This document shows positions 22,547-30,650 of a stretch of DNA of 45,109 nt, piece after piece (position 1 is the first letter of the stretch; every line of letters starts with the position of its first letter). The notes beneath the pieces were generated by a model. That model searched no databases and was not told the origin of the DNA. It was given only the letters and a program-made list of their open reading frames with translations. The translations under genes and the position numbers were made by a program. Source of the stretch: Microcaldota archaeon (GTDB lineage: Archaea; Micrarchaeota; Micrarchaeia; Micrarchaeales; CABMGC01); assembly GCA_027314605.1 (NCBI GenBank), contig DAHVAM010000002.1, forward strand, positions 1 through 45,109, given 5' to 3'.

Positions 22547-23413
22547 CTGAAAACGCCGAAGCTGCAAAGCGCAATGGAGTACCTGATGACCTACGGCTGG
22601 GCCATACTCATCATCGCTGTCGTTCTGGGAGCCCTTTTCGGACTCGGTTTCTTCAACTCCGCAAATCTTGCGCCAAAAGTTTCCGCAGGGTCTTGCCAAG
22701 TCTACAGGCCAGAAGGCCCGGGTACTACTTCATTCGTCAATTTGGAAGGGACATGCAACAACGAACTGCCGCAGTACGTGGCAAGCTATTCCTCGTCAAG
22801 TTATATAATTACTGGAACTTCGGGATTGCAATATGGCAGCCCAACAATCTCGGAGTTTGCATGGATTTACTATCCCACAGCCGCTACCAACTACCAAAAT
22901 ATATACATATACGCCAGCAATAGCGGTTATAACGGAATTGCACTTGCCGAAGAGCCATCCCCATCGCATCTCTGTGCAAATACGGGCCAGTATGCGTCTC
23001 CGTGCCCCTCAACTACGCTTACATTGAGCGCCGGCGTATGGAATTTTGTAGGATTGGTATACGCCGGTGGTAGCACTTTCACTGTATATCTGAATGGTCA
23101 GGGATCAACGGAGATAAACAGCGGTGTTGTTAACTCGCCTGCAAGTTCTAAGATAGGCGGATCTTTTGGAGGGTGGGCCCCTTTTGTTGGTTTGATTGCA
23201 AACATCCAAGTTTACAATACTTCACTAACGGCAAACGAAATAACAGCCCTTTACGATGAAGGGATAGGGGGCGCGCCGATACTTCCTCAATATCTTGTGG
23301 GGTGGTGGCCGCTGAACGGCAACGCGAACGACTACAGCGGCAATAACAACAATGGCGTTCCGTATAACATAATATACGTGAGTGCATGGACATCGGGGTA
23401 CACGGCTCCGTGA
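22547..23413 (+). CDS. Class III signal-peptide LamG protein (pilin-like), copy 1
   Basis: Pilin-like N terminus KLQSAMEYLMTYGWAIL, the archaeal class III signal peptide cut by a prepilin peptidase, then one hydrophobic helix, two Cys (GSCQVY and GTCNNELP) and a LamG/concanavalin-type beta domain. The C terminus (VGWWPLNGNANDYSGNNNNG to SGYTAP) matches what is normally the beginning of a LamG module. An ATG at 22574 would remove the charged pre-sequence and the cleavage site. The in-frame CTG at 22547 gives exactly the 9-residue pre-sequence seen in copies 2 and 3 and 288 residues in total, so it is preferred despite being a rare start codon. Likely a surface adhesin assembled by the pilus system at 36-42 kb. 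Confidence 0.8.
   Translation: MKTPKLQSAMEYLMTYGWAILIIAVVLGALFGLGFFNSANLAPKVSAGSCQVYRPEGPGTTSFVNLEGTCNNELPQYVASYSSSSYIITGTSGLQYGSPTISEFAWIYYPTAATNYQNIYIYASNSGYNGIALAEEPSPSHLCANTGQYASPCPSTTLTLSAGVWNFVGLVYAGGSTFTVYLNGQGSTEINSGVVNSPASSKIGGSFGGWAPFVGLIANIQVYNTSLTANEITALYDEGIGGAPILPQYLVGWWPLNGNANDYSGNNNNGVPYNIIYVSAWTSGYTAP
23303..23359 (+). repeat. 57-bp near-identical segment shared by LamG copies 1 and 2
   Basis: Differs from 31407-31463 by one base. It encodes the WWPLNGNANDYSGNNNNGV stretch at the C terminus of both proteins, while their central domains are divergent. Confidence 0.8.
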
Positions 23414-23434
23414 ACAAAAGGAGCAGTCTGCGGT

Positions 23435-24061
23435 TCACTTCGCCATGCGCCTTGCAGCAAGCCTATACAGCGCGTAGAGGGCAACTGCGAAGATCGCAAC
23501 CGCAATCATGACTATGTATGCGTTGTGCGCGTTGAGTGCGTAATAGCCGAATACGAGCAGGGCAATGTCCCAGACAGCCATGCCTGCTATGGAATAGCCG
23601 TAGAACTTCCTGAGAGGCATCTTCGCAAATCCCGCAGGCAGGCTCACCAGCCCCCGTATCTCCGGAAGGAGCCTGCCTATGAAAACGGTGAAGGCGCCGT
23701 TCCTCTCGAACCACCTGTCGAACGCGTCTAGATGCTCCTGCTTTATGTGGAAATCCTTCAGGTGCCTATAAACGACATCCTTCTCGAGGTAGTAAGCTAT
23801 GTAGTAGTCGATTGTTATCCCGATTATGCCTGCGACAAGGACTATTACGAATACAAGGTAGATGTTGAATGCTCCCTGGGCGGCAAGCAGGCCTGCCAGG
23901 GGAAGGACTATCTCGCTTGGTATCGGCGCAGATGCTGATTCCAGAGTCATAAGGACAAAGACGGCAAGATATCCATAGCTGTTTAGCAGGCTGGTAAGCA
24001 CTGTCCCGGCTCCCGTAAGTATGCCCTGCAATAGGGAGGTAAGGATTGCCTGAGAAGACAT
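23435..24061 (-). CDS. DedA/SNARE-associated family membrane protein
   Basis: DedA-family (PF09335) integral membrane protein of 208 residues, implicated elsewhere in polyprenyl-phosphate or phospholipid flipping and in envelope homeostasis. Diagnostic segments are the re-entrant E-SASAPIPSEIVLPLAG, the GxxxGY-type IGITIDYYIAYYLEKD, and FIGRLLPEIRGLVSLPAGFAKMPLRKF. The frame is open to 24154, but the TATA box at 24084-24094 lies in that extension and positions a leaderless start at the ATG at 24061. A polyprenyl-phosphate role would fit the glycosylation genes at 7.5-10 kb, but nothing here proves it. Confidence 0.88.
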   Translation of the reverse strand: MSSQAILTSLLQGILTGAGTVLTSLLNSYGYLAVFVLMTLESASAPIPSEIVLPLAGLLAAQGAFNIYLVFVIVLVAGIIGITIDYYIAYYLEKDVVYRHLKDFHIKQEHLDAFDRWFERNGAFTVFIGRLLPEIRGLVSLPAGFAKMPLRKFYGYSIAGMAVWDIALLVFGYYALNAHNAYIVMIAVAIFAVALYALYRLAARRMAK

Positions 24062-24083
24062 CAGGTAGATATCGTAAGAAACG

Positions 24084-24094
24084 CTTATAAAATA
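24084..24094 (-). promoter_or_regulatory. TATA box of dedA-like gene
   Basis: TATTTTATAAG on the minus strand is centred about 27 bases before the ATG at 24061, fixing that start as leaderless. Confidence 0.6.
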
Positions 24095-24164
24095 ACTGTT
24101 TCCGTCTACCCTCGTCCCGATTAATGGAAAGGTATCTATATTCGGGTTATTCAAAGAATATCAA

Positions 24165-25211
24165 GTGAACTTAATGAGAGACGTCAAGTTCTATGAAGCT
24201 ACAAACATTGTAAAGTTGGTGCCTGAGACATTCGAGGATCTCTACCTGCTTGCGATGATAATCTCCACAGGAGATAAGGTTTCATCGCATAGCTATAGGA
24301 GATTCAGGGCCGAGGAGGGAGACGTAGGCGAGCAGAAGGAGGTTTTCATAAAGCTGAATGTGGAGAAGACCGAATTGGACAAAGCCGCAGGCAGGCTGAG
24401 GATAATGGGAAAGATCCTTGAAGGAAGGCCTGAGGAATACGTGAAGATAAACAGCTACCACACGCTGAGCACAGGTCCCGGGGACCTCATGGAGATAGAG
24501 AAGCAGCAGTGGAGCGATTTCATAATTAGGAGAATAAGGCAGGCAGTCGCAGACGCGAAGCGGCCCAAGCTAGGGATCATCGCGATGGATGACGAGAAAG
24601 CGACAATCGCCTACGTGAGGGGATATGGCATTGACTTGACAGGGGAGCTTTACAGCCATCTCAGCAAGAAGATGAAGGAGAAGGATTTCGAGAAGCAGAA
24701 GGAGGCGTATTTCAAGGACATAATAAGCACAGCGGAGAGGATGGATGTCGAGATAGTCATATTTGCCGGGCCAGGGTTCATGAAGGATGACATCAAGAAA
24801 TACATCGAATCGAACAGAATTCCGATTAGGAAGAGGCTGCTGTACGTGGCCGCCGCAGACGCGGAGAGGTCGGGAGTGAGGGAGGTCATGAAGAGCGAAA
24901 TCGTCTCGAAAATCCTCGAGAGCGAGCACGTGAAGAAGGAATTCGAGTATCTCGACCTCTTCTTCAGAGGAATAAGGACGAGCGGCGCTGTTTCAGGAAT
25001 AGATAAGATAAAGGCGGCGCTCGATGAGTACAAAGTCGGCGTGATACTGGTGAACGACTCTGTCCTTAACAGGGATGAGATAAAATCCTTGCTCGACCAA
25101 GCGGATAAGAGCGGCGTGAAGATAGAGATATTCAACTCAGACGACGAGGCAGGAAAGCAGCTAGGTTCCTTCAAGAACATCGCAGCTGTGGAGAAGTCCC
25201 TCCTTAAGTGA
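24165..25211 (+). CDS. pelA: Pelota (aPelota/Dom34), ribosome rescue factor
   Basis: Releases stalled ribosomes together with aABCE1 in archaeal mRNA surveillance. The protein has 348 residues with three domains: an Sm-like N domain (VKLVPETFEDLYLLAMII, VSSHSYRRF), an eRF1-like central domain (LGIIAMDDEKATIAYVRGYGI), and a C-terminal domain (VSGIDKIKAALDEYKVGVILVND). As expected for Pelota there is no GGQ motif. GTG at 24165 or ATG at 24174 may be the start; the family begins near the latter. A weak TATA-like stretch lies at about 24135-24142. The stop forms half of the palindrome TGATCA, whose other half is the stop of the convergent gene. Confidence 0.93.
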   Translation: MNLMRDVKFYEATNIVKLVPETFEDLYLLAMIISTGDKVSSHSYRRFRAEEGDVGEQKEVFIKLNVEKTELDKAAGRLRIMGKILEGRPEEYVKINSYHTLSTGPGDLMEIEKQQWSDFIIRRIRQAVADAKRPKLGIIAMDDEKATIAYVRGYGIDLTGELYSHLSKKMKEKDFEKQKEAYFKDIISTAERMDVEIVIFAGPGFMKDDIKKYIESNRIPIRKRLLYVAAADAERSGVREVMKSEIVSKILESEHVKKEFEYLDLFFRGIRTSGAVSGIDKIKAALDEYKVGVILVNDSVLNRDEIKSLLDQADKSGVKIEIFNSDDEAGKQLGSFKNIAAVEKSLLK

Positions 25212-26261
25212 TCATATTGATACGGCATGCAGCGTAAGCTCCTGCCTGTTGCTCGGTAGCACGCGCAATCCGGTTATCTTGAAATGGCCGCCCAGGGCCT
25301 TCTTCGCCTTCGCTATGAACTTCTCTGCCTTCCTGTCGATGCATTTTATCGTCATTATGAGCTCAGCATTCTTGGAGGCGATTTCCAGGAAGGGAAGAAG
25401 CACGGCGACCGAGTCGCTTGGCTCCATGTTCATGTCGTTGACTATGAGGTCGACCTTGATTCCGTCGAGCTCTGAGACATTCTTCGCGTTTGATTTTATG
25501 TGGACTATGTCGTTCTCACGCAAGTCGTCCTGCAGGGCCTTGCCTCCTTCCGCCACCTTTACCCTGAATCCTCTCTTCTCCAGCGCGCCGTAATCCAGCT
25601 CGCCGTTGTCGACTGCTATGACTTTATATCCTGATTTGGCTAGGAAATCGCTCCATCCGCCAGGTGCCGCGCCAAGGTCCAGCGCTATCCCCCTGCCCCC
25701 TGTCTCAAAATCATCGAAGGCCTGGATCAGCTTCAGCTCTGACCTGCTGATCGCTTCTTTGCTGAATTGATGGTAATGCCTCTCCGGGTTTATGAACTTC
25801 TTTTCCATATCCCCATACTTCAAGACACCCACATAAGCGCGCCGGTTTATCAGGACAGGATAAACCAGGTAGTCGGGATCGAGGATGCTGACATCGTAAC
25901 CGTCTTCCTCCATGCGCTGCCCGATGTAAACTTCTATGTCCTTTGCAGAGTATTCGGTCTTGCAGTTCACATCGAAGCATTCGATCTTCACGCTTCCCTT
26001 CCTGGGAAGAACAGGAAGCACAGCTTCGTAGATGGAATTGCGGTAGTCTGATGCCTCTATGTCCGAAACGCGCCCCAGGGGGAAGATGTTGTAGACAAAG
26101 ACGGGATCGGAGCGAAGGAGCTTTTCAGCGAACTCCTCCTCGCCCGATTCTATGACCAGCGAGGTCACGAACTGGTCGACTATCCTGAACTCTGCTATCT
26201 TCCCCAGCTCCTCAAGGCTGCTCTTCCTGAAGCTGCTTGAGATTATCGCAAGGTAAAACAT
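25212..26261 (-). CDS. RlmM-like FtsJ-domain 2'-O-ribose methyltransferase
   Basis: Protein of 349 residues: an N-terminal region with THUMP-like features (about 80-150) joined to an FtsJ/RrmJ-type SAM domain with motif I ALDLGAAPGGWSDFL. The K-D-K-E catalytic tetrad of 2'-O-methyltransferases can be placed: Lys in SRSELKLIQAF, Asp in LIVNDMNMEP, Lys in LIMTIKCI, Glu in RQELTLHAV. The architecture is that of bacterial RlmM (23S rRNA 2'-O-methylation), so rRNA is the likely substrate; tRNA is possible. It is convergent with pelA with zero spacing. Confidence 0.82.
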   Translation of the reverse strand: MFYLAIISSSFRKSSLEELGKIAEFRIVDQFVTSLVIESGEEEFAEKLLRSDPVFVYNIFPLGRVSDIEASDYRNSIYEAVLPVLPRKGSVKIECFDVNCKTEYSAKDIEVYIGQRMEEDGYDVSILDPDYLVYPVLINRRAYVGVLKYGDMEKKFINPERHYHQFSKEAISRSELKLIQAFDDFETGGRGIALDLGAAPGGWSDFLAKSGYKVIAVDNGELDYGALEKRGFRVKVAEGGKALQDDLRENDIVHIKSNAKNVSELDGIKVDLIVNDMNMEPSDSVAVLLPFLEIASKNAELIMTIKCIDRKAEKFIAKAKKALGGHFKITGLRVLPSNRQELTLHAVSI

Positions 26262-26284
26262 AGATTAATTATTCTGGAGATATG

Positions 26285-26294
26285 ATATTTATAC
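26285..26294 (+). promoter_or_regulatory. TATA box of peroxiredoxin
   Basis: ATATTTATAC, about 34 bases before the ATG at 26324, predicts a leader of about 8 bases and excludes the in-frame ATG at 26282, which lies upstream of the TATA element. Confidence 0.6.
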
Positions 26295-26323
26295 TTGAAA
26301 GACGAGTATATGGTGATGATCTT

Positions 26324-26920
26324 ATGCATACATCATGGAACATAGGCGACCAGGCGCCGGAGATAAAGGCAAAGGCCTGGTTTTCCGAGAGGAACAAGAT
26401 AGAGGAATTCGACCTTTCAAAATACTCAGGAAAGTGGGTGATACTCACATTCTATCCTGGCGACTTCACCTTCGTCTGCGCCACTGACATAGAGGCGTTC
26501 ATGTCAAGCTATGACGAATTCAAGAAGAACGGCGCCGAGATAGTCGCGATAAGCACTGACAGCGTCTTCTCGCACAAGGCATGGAGCGACTCCTCTCCCA
26601 GGGTGAAGCAGAGCAAGATACCGCTCATAGAGGATTTCAACAAGAAGATATCTGCCGAGTACGGCTTCCTCAACCACGAGACCGGAGCCGCAAGGAGGGG
26701 CACAGTCATAGTCGATCCTGACGGAAAGGTACAATACCTTTCCATACACAACGATGCCCTGGGGAAGGATGTAGACCATGTCTTCACCTCGTTCATGGGC
26801 CTGAAGTACGTGAGGGAGACCAAGACTGAGGAAGGGCATGTCTGCGCAATTCCTGCGAACTGGAAGATTGGCAAGAAGGCCCTTGACATCGACGTTGTCA
26901 ATGACATAGGCAAGCTCTGA
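26324..26920 (+). CDS. Peroxiredoxin, AhpC/2-Cys type
   Basis: Thiol peroxidase reducing H2O2 and organic hydroperoxides. The protein has 198 residues with the thioredoxin-like fold: peroxidatic Cys near residue 52 in FYPGDFTFVCATDI, the conserved Arg in a TGAARRGTVIVDPDGK segment, and a second Cys near 174 in GHVCAIPANW as probable resolving Cys. The FVCATDI and C-x-x-PANW patterns fit typical 2-Cys AhpC enzymes. A reductase partner is not in the window. Together with malate:quinone oxidoreductase it suggests exposure to oxygen. Confidence 0.92.
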   Translation: MHTSWNIGDQAPEIKAKAWFSERNKIEEFDLSKYSGKWVILTFYPGDFTFVCATDIEAFMSSYDEFKKNGAEIVAISTDSVFSHKAWSDSSPRVKQSKIPLIEDFNKKISAEYGFLNHETGAARRGTVIVDPDGKVQYLSIHNDALGKDVDHVFTSFMGLKYVRETKTEEGHVCAIPANWKIGKKALDIDVVNDIGKL

Positions 26921-26944
26921 TCTTCAAGGTGCAAAGAAAAAGCA

Positions 26945-26970
26945 ATTGCGCAGCCAACAGGCTGCGCAAT
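26945..26970 (-). terminator. Intrinsic terminator of the ftsZ operon
   Basis: A perfect 11-bp inverted repeat (ATTGCGCAGCC / GGCTGCGCAAT) with an AACA loop lies between the convergent peroxiredoxin and ftsZ genes. On the minus strand it is followed by GCTTTTTCTTT, a T run, 17 bases past the ftsZ stop. On the plus strand it is followed by A-rich sequence, so termination is expected mainly for ftsZ transcripts. Confidence 0.75.
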
Positions 26971-26986
26971 GAAAATAAAAATAAAC

Positions 26987-28006
26987 TTAGTAGAGCGTGG
27001 AGAGGCTTTCCATCCTGAGCGCCGGCGCATGTTCGTGCTCCTCTTCCTTTTTCGAGCCGAACTTGGCCTTGACTCCTGTTACGACTGACATGACTCTCAC
27101 CGAATCGCCCAGCTCTGGAAGCATCCTTGCGCCGAAGATGACGTTCGCGTCAGGCGCGAGGTCTGTTGTTACGCCCTCTCCGAGCTTTGTTGCGTCGCTT
27201 ATAGTGAGGTTTGTTCCTCCGGCGACGTGAATGAGCGCTCCCTTCGCGCCTCCATAGTCGACCGAGAGCAATGGGTGCGTCCTCGTTGACTTGATGGCCT
27301 GCTCGATCCTGTTGGCCCCGCTTCCGGAACCTATGCTTATGACAGCTGTCCCTGTATTCCTGACCACGTTCCTCAAATCTGCGAAATCGAGGTTTATCAG
27401 GCTTGGGAGCGTTATCGTGTCTGCAATTCCCTTCACTGCGTTGCCAGTCACGTTGTCAACCAGCTCGAATGCCTTCTCTATGGGGAGGTTTGGCACATAC
27501 GAGAGGAGCTTGTCGTTCTCTATGACTATCGTGCAGTCGGCCTGCTTGCCAAGCTGCTCGAGTCCCCACTCGGCCTTCTGCTTCCTGCTTCTTTCAAGGG
27601 CAAAAGGGAATGTGACTGTAGCGATGACAGTCGCTCCTCGTTCGCGCGCTGCCTTTGCGATTATCGGTGCTGAGCCTGTCCCTGTTCCTCCTCCCATGCC
27701 TGCGCAGACGAATACTAGATCGAAGCCTTCAAGCGCAGCATCTATCTCGTTCCTGCTTACCTCTGCGGCCTTTGCAGCCACTTCGGGATAGCCTCCAGCG
27801 CCGAGACCCTGCGTTATGTCCTTTCCGAGCAGGATCTTCTTGTGCGCCTTAATCATGTTGAGGTGGCCGACATCGGTATTCATGGCGATTGTTGTCGCGC
27901 TTTTTATGCCGTTCAGGAACAACCTGTTTACCAGGTTGCTTCCCTGTCCACCGGCCCCTACTACTGCTACCTTAGGCGTATAGAGATCGTAGTCGATTTC
28001 GGTCAT
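26987..28006 (-). CDS. ftsZ: Cell division GTPase FtsZ, second of tandem pair
   Basis: Tubulin-like GTPase of 339 residues that forms the division ring. The N-terminal VAVVGAGGQGSNLVNRL, the T4 signature GMGGGTGTGSAPI, the T5/T6 segments and the T7-like region with TLPSLINLDFADLRNVV are present. The C-terminal tail is short and ends in ALRMESLSTLY after an acidic/His linker (EEEHEHAP), a possible binding motif for a membrane anchor such as SepF. It starts 1 base after the stop of the other ftsZ, so the pair is co-transcribed. Archaea often carry FtsZ1 and FtsZ2 with different roles; I cannot assign which is which. Confidence 0.93.
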   Translation of the reverse strand: MTEIDYDLYTPKVAVVGAGGQGSNLVNRLFLNGIKSATTIAMNTDVGHLNMIKAHKKILLGKDITQGLGAGGYPEVAAKAAEVSRNEIDAALEGFDLVFVCAGMGGGTGTGSAPIIAKAARERGATVIATVTFPFALERSRKQKAEWGLEQLGKQADCTIVIENDKLLSYVPNLPIEKAFELVDNVTGNAVKGIADTITLPSLINLDFADLRNVVRNTGTAVISIGSGSGANRIEQAIKSTRTHPLLSVDYGGAKGALIHVAGGTNLTISDATKLGEGVTTDLAPDANVIFGARMLPELGDSVRVMSVVTGVKAKFGSKKEEEHEHAPALRMESLSTLY

Positions 28007-28007
28007 T

Positions 28008-29063
28008 TTAGATCATCTCTAAGCCAAACGACTGAGTCGATTTCTCCTTGTCAGCAAACTTACCGAGTATGCTCGAGCCGCTTACTCCGGTTACGATGGC
28101 AACTATCTCAAGTTGGCCCTCGTATCCTGGTATGACTCTTGCGCCCCACTTTACGTTTGCCTTGGGGTCCATCTTCTCTGTGATTATCTCTCCTGCCTTT
28201 ATCGCGTCTCCGAGCGTCAAGTCAGCGGCTCCGGATATGTGGATGAGCGCTCCCTTGGCATTCTCGAAGTCGACGTCAAGAAGCTTGTTCTTGACAACTG
28301 ACTCTGATGCTGACTGCACCTTGTCGTTGCCCTTTCCGGTTCCTACGGATATGAATCCTACGTCACCGCTTCCCATGATTGATCTGACGTCAGCGAAGTC
28401 TATGTTGATAAGGCTTGGCTGCGTGATCGTCCATACAAGTCCGCCGATTGCCTTTGCAAGTATGTCGTCTGCAACGGCGAATGCATCATTCATCGGAAGG
28501 TTTGGCACGAGCTTTACGAGCCTGTTGTTGTCCAATATGATTACGCTGTCCGCGAACTTCCTAAGCTTCTGGATTCCCTCCTCGGCCTTTACCTTTCTGA
28601 CTCTTTCGAGGTCGAATGGGTATGTTACCATCGCTACGACTATTGCGCCCTGCTCCTTTGCAATCTGCGCAATTACAGGGATTGCTCCGGTTCCCGTTCC
28701 TCCTCCCATGCCTGCGCATAGGAAGACGAGCTGCGCTCCAGAGAGAACATCCTCGAGCTGCTGCCTGTCTATCTCTGCGGCCTTTGCTCCTACCTCAGGG
28801 TCTCCTCCAGCTCCCATTCCTCTTGTCATCGTCTTTCCGATGAGTATCTTCTTTATCCGGTCATCAAGGATCTTGAAGTGCTGCGCGTCTGTGTTGACTG
28901 CAACCAATTCAGTGCCCTTTACGCCGACACGTATCAATCTGTTGACTGTGTTATTTCCACCGCCACCACAACCGATTGTCACTATCTTTATCTGCGGAGT
29001 GAAACTCACGCTGCTGTTGTCCACACTGCTTTTACCAAGCAGGTCTGTTCCGAATTCTACCAT
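28008..29063 (-). CDS. ftsZ: Cell division GTPase FtsZ, first of tandem pair
   Basis: FtsZ of 351 residues with IVTIGCGGGGNNTVNRLI, the tubulin signature GMGGGTGTGAIPV (about 113-125), NNRLVKLVPNLPMNDAF, and the T7-loop segment ITQPSLINIDFADVRSIM carrying the catalytic acidic residue. An N-terminal extension of about 25 residues precedes the core, and a short C-terminal tail ends in STQSFGLEMI, a second, different putative anchor-binding motif. It is the promoter-proximal gene: a strong TATA box (29093-29103) lies about 35 bases ahead of the ATG. The two FtsZ tails differ, consistent with division of labour between paralogs. Confidence 0.94.
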   Translation of the reverse strand: MVEFGTDLLGKSSVDNSSVSFTPQIKIVTIGCGGGGNNTVNRLIRVGVKGTELVAVNTDAQHFKILDDRIKKILIGKTMTRGMGAGGDPEVGAKAAEIDRQQLEDVLSGAQLVFLCAGMGGGTGTGAIPVIAQIAKEQGAIVVAMVTYPFDLERVRKVKAEEGIQKLRKFADSVIILDNNRLVKLVPNLPMNDAFAVADDILAKAIGGLVWTITQPSLINIDFADVRSIMGSGDVGFISVGTGKGNDKVQSASESVVKNKLLDVDFENAKGALIHISGAADLTLGDAIKAGEIITEKMDPKANVKWGARVIPGYEGQLEIVAIVTGVSGSSILGKFADKEKSTQSFGLEMI

Positions 29064-29092
29064 CTGATCGCCGATTAACTAATTTATCATTA

Positions 29093-29103
29093 TATTTATA
29101 AAG
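29093..29103 (-). promoter_or_regulatory. TATA box of the ftsZ operon
   Basis: CTTTATAAATA on the minus strand predicts transcription from about 29072, with a leader of about 9 bases before the ATG at 29063. The remaining spacer up to 29254 shows no gene or RNA I can recognise. Confidence 0.65.
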
Positions 29104-29254
29104 CTTTCGCAAATCTGCATGTTAGTGGACGTTACACTACGTCAGTATAATTCATTTGTTGGCGCTACGTTTCTTTGGCCTTGTCCGCGCAATCCGCGCA
29201 TAGGATCAGGGCTTATTTTCATTTATCTAAGTAAAAGAACTAATATGCAAGTAT

Positions 29255-30577
29255 TCAATCGAATAGCCTGATTCTCACGACCTTCTTCCTTTCGACCTCA
29301 CTGAGCGAATAATAGACAATTATTAGCGAAAGTATGAGGACTACGCCGACAACCAGCGACACCCTCGGCATCCCGTACATGAACGCAAGTATCGCTATTA
29401 TCGAGATTATCGGCAGGTACGGGTAGAACGGGGACTTGAACTCCGGCTGTTCTCCCCTCCTCCTGAAGTGTATGACGGCTATGCTTGTCATGAGGTACAA
29501 GAAAAGCGCGCCGAAATTGGAGATCGCAGCTATGATGAAGATATTCCCGGAGAAGAGCATCACGATTCCTATCGCAGACGTCAAAATGACTCCGTTCACC
29601 GCCACGTTGCTCTTCGCGTTGTAGCTTCGCATCTGCCCGGGCAGCAGCCTATCCTGGCCCATCTGGTAAAGGAGCCTTGACGAGCCGAGTATCCTTGTCA
29701 CGGTTGCCGATGCTGTCGCGATTAGCGCCCCTATTCCGACGATGATGAAGAGCCAGACCGGCGCGCCTACCTGCCGCAGTGCGTACGTTAGCGGATCTGC
29801 GTTGACGATGTACTTGTTCGCGGGGAGCAGGAAGAGGAGTGCCACTATGACAAGAATGTAGAGGACCATGCTTATGACCACCGACAGGAGGATTGCCTTT
29901 ATTGCAGGCTTTGCGCCGCCCTTCACCACTGACACTATCGAGTTGATCGTCTGGAAGCCGCCGTACGCGAAGAATATGACTACGCTGGCCGAGAAGATCG
30001 CGCCGATGCCTCCCTGCGCCGCGCCTATTGTAAAGTGCGATAATGGGTTGTAATGTGAATTAAGTGCGAAGTAGACAGCAAAAATTACGAAGACCATGAG
30101 GATTCCGGCCTTTATGAGCACAAGCCCGTAGTCGATGTTCGCAGTCTGCCTCACTCCTATGAGGTTTACCATCATCAATATGAAGATCAGCGCTATCGCG
30201 AAAGGTATGGAATAAATCGCTGTGCTGAAGCCTATCAGGCTTGCGAGATAGGCGCCGAAGCTGAGCGCAATCACGGATATGGATGTCCCGAAGCTGAACA
30301 CCGAGATTATCCCTGAGACAAAGCCCAGCTCGCTGCCGAACGCGTGGAAGACATAGGAATATGCGGCGCCTTTCGCATAGGGCATCAGCGAGACCAGCTC
30401 CGAACTCTGCAGCGCCACCATTATGGCGACGATGCCGACGCCAATGAATGCTATTATCGCGTCTGCGCCGGCTATGGCAATCGCCGTGCCGCTCAGAGCG
30501 AATATGCCTGCGCCGATTATGGCGCCCAGCCCGATCGATATGGCAGCGCCTGTGCCTATCTTCGCTTTTTCAGACAT
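29255..30577 (-). CDS. APC-family amino acid permease
   Basis: Secondary transporter of 440 residues with about 12 membrane helices. The N terminus carries the APC signature in helix 1 (SIGLGAIIGAGIFALSG) followed by MPYAKGAAYSYVFHAFGSELGF; the unwound GAGIF segment normally binds the amino acid backbone. Substrate cannot be read off, though amino acid import suits an organism with reduced biosynthesis. The frame is open to 30679, but the extra 34 codons overlap the divergent LamG gene and lack conservation, so the ATG at 30577 (MSEKAKIG) is chosen. Confidence 0.9.
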   Translation of the reverse strand: MSEKAKIGTGAAISIGLGAIIGAGIFALSGTAIAIAGADAIIAFIGVGIVAIMVALQSSELVSLMPYAKGAAYSYVFHAFGSELGFVSGIISVFSFGTSISVIALSFGAYLASLIGFSTAIYSIPFAIALIFILMMVNLIGVRQTANIDYGLVLIKAGILMVFVIFAVYFALNSHYNPLSHFTIGAAQGGIGAIFSASVVIFFAYGGFQTINSIVSVVKGGAKPAIKAILLSVVISMVLYILVIVALLFLLPANKYIVNADPLTYALRQVGAPVWLFIIVGIGALIATASATVTRILGSSRLLYQMGQDRLLPGQMRSYNAKSNVAVNGVILTSAIGIVMLFSGNIFIIAAISNFGALFLYLMTSIAVIHFRRRGEQPEFKSPFYPYLPIISIIAILAFMYGMPRVSLVVGVVLILSLIIVYYSLSEVERKKVVRIRLFD

Positions 30578-30619
30578 CAAGTAACCCTGGTCGCCCTTCC
30601 AATCAAATACGATAAGAAC

Positions 30620-30629
30620 TTTCTTAAAC
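30620..30629. promoter_or_regulatory. Bidirectional TATA element between permease and LamG copy 2
   Basis: TTTCTTAAAC reads GTTTAAGAAA on the other strand. It is 26 bases before the GTG at 30651 (leaderless LamG gene) and about 48 bases before the permease ATG at 30577. No other TATA-like element is visible in the 73-base spacer, so one box may serve both directions. Confidence 0.5.
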
Positions 30630-30650
30630 TCTACTGAAGTATAAGAGAGC

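Noticed and set aside
22504-22573. Possible remnant or frameshifted second TBP repeat
   Set aside because: All three forward frames in this short spacer lack TBP motifs, and the next gene begins immediately, so there is no room for a repeat.
29104-29254. RNA gene in the spacer between ftsZ and the permease
   Set aside because: Only short complementary pieces (CCGCGC/GCGCGG-like) and no promoter-to-terminator arrangement; nothing I can support.
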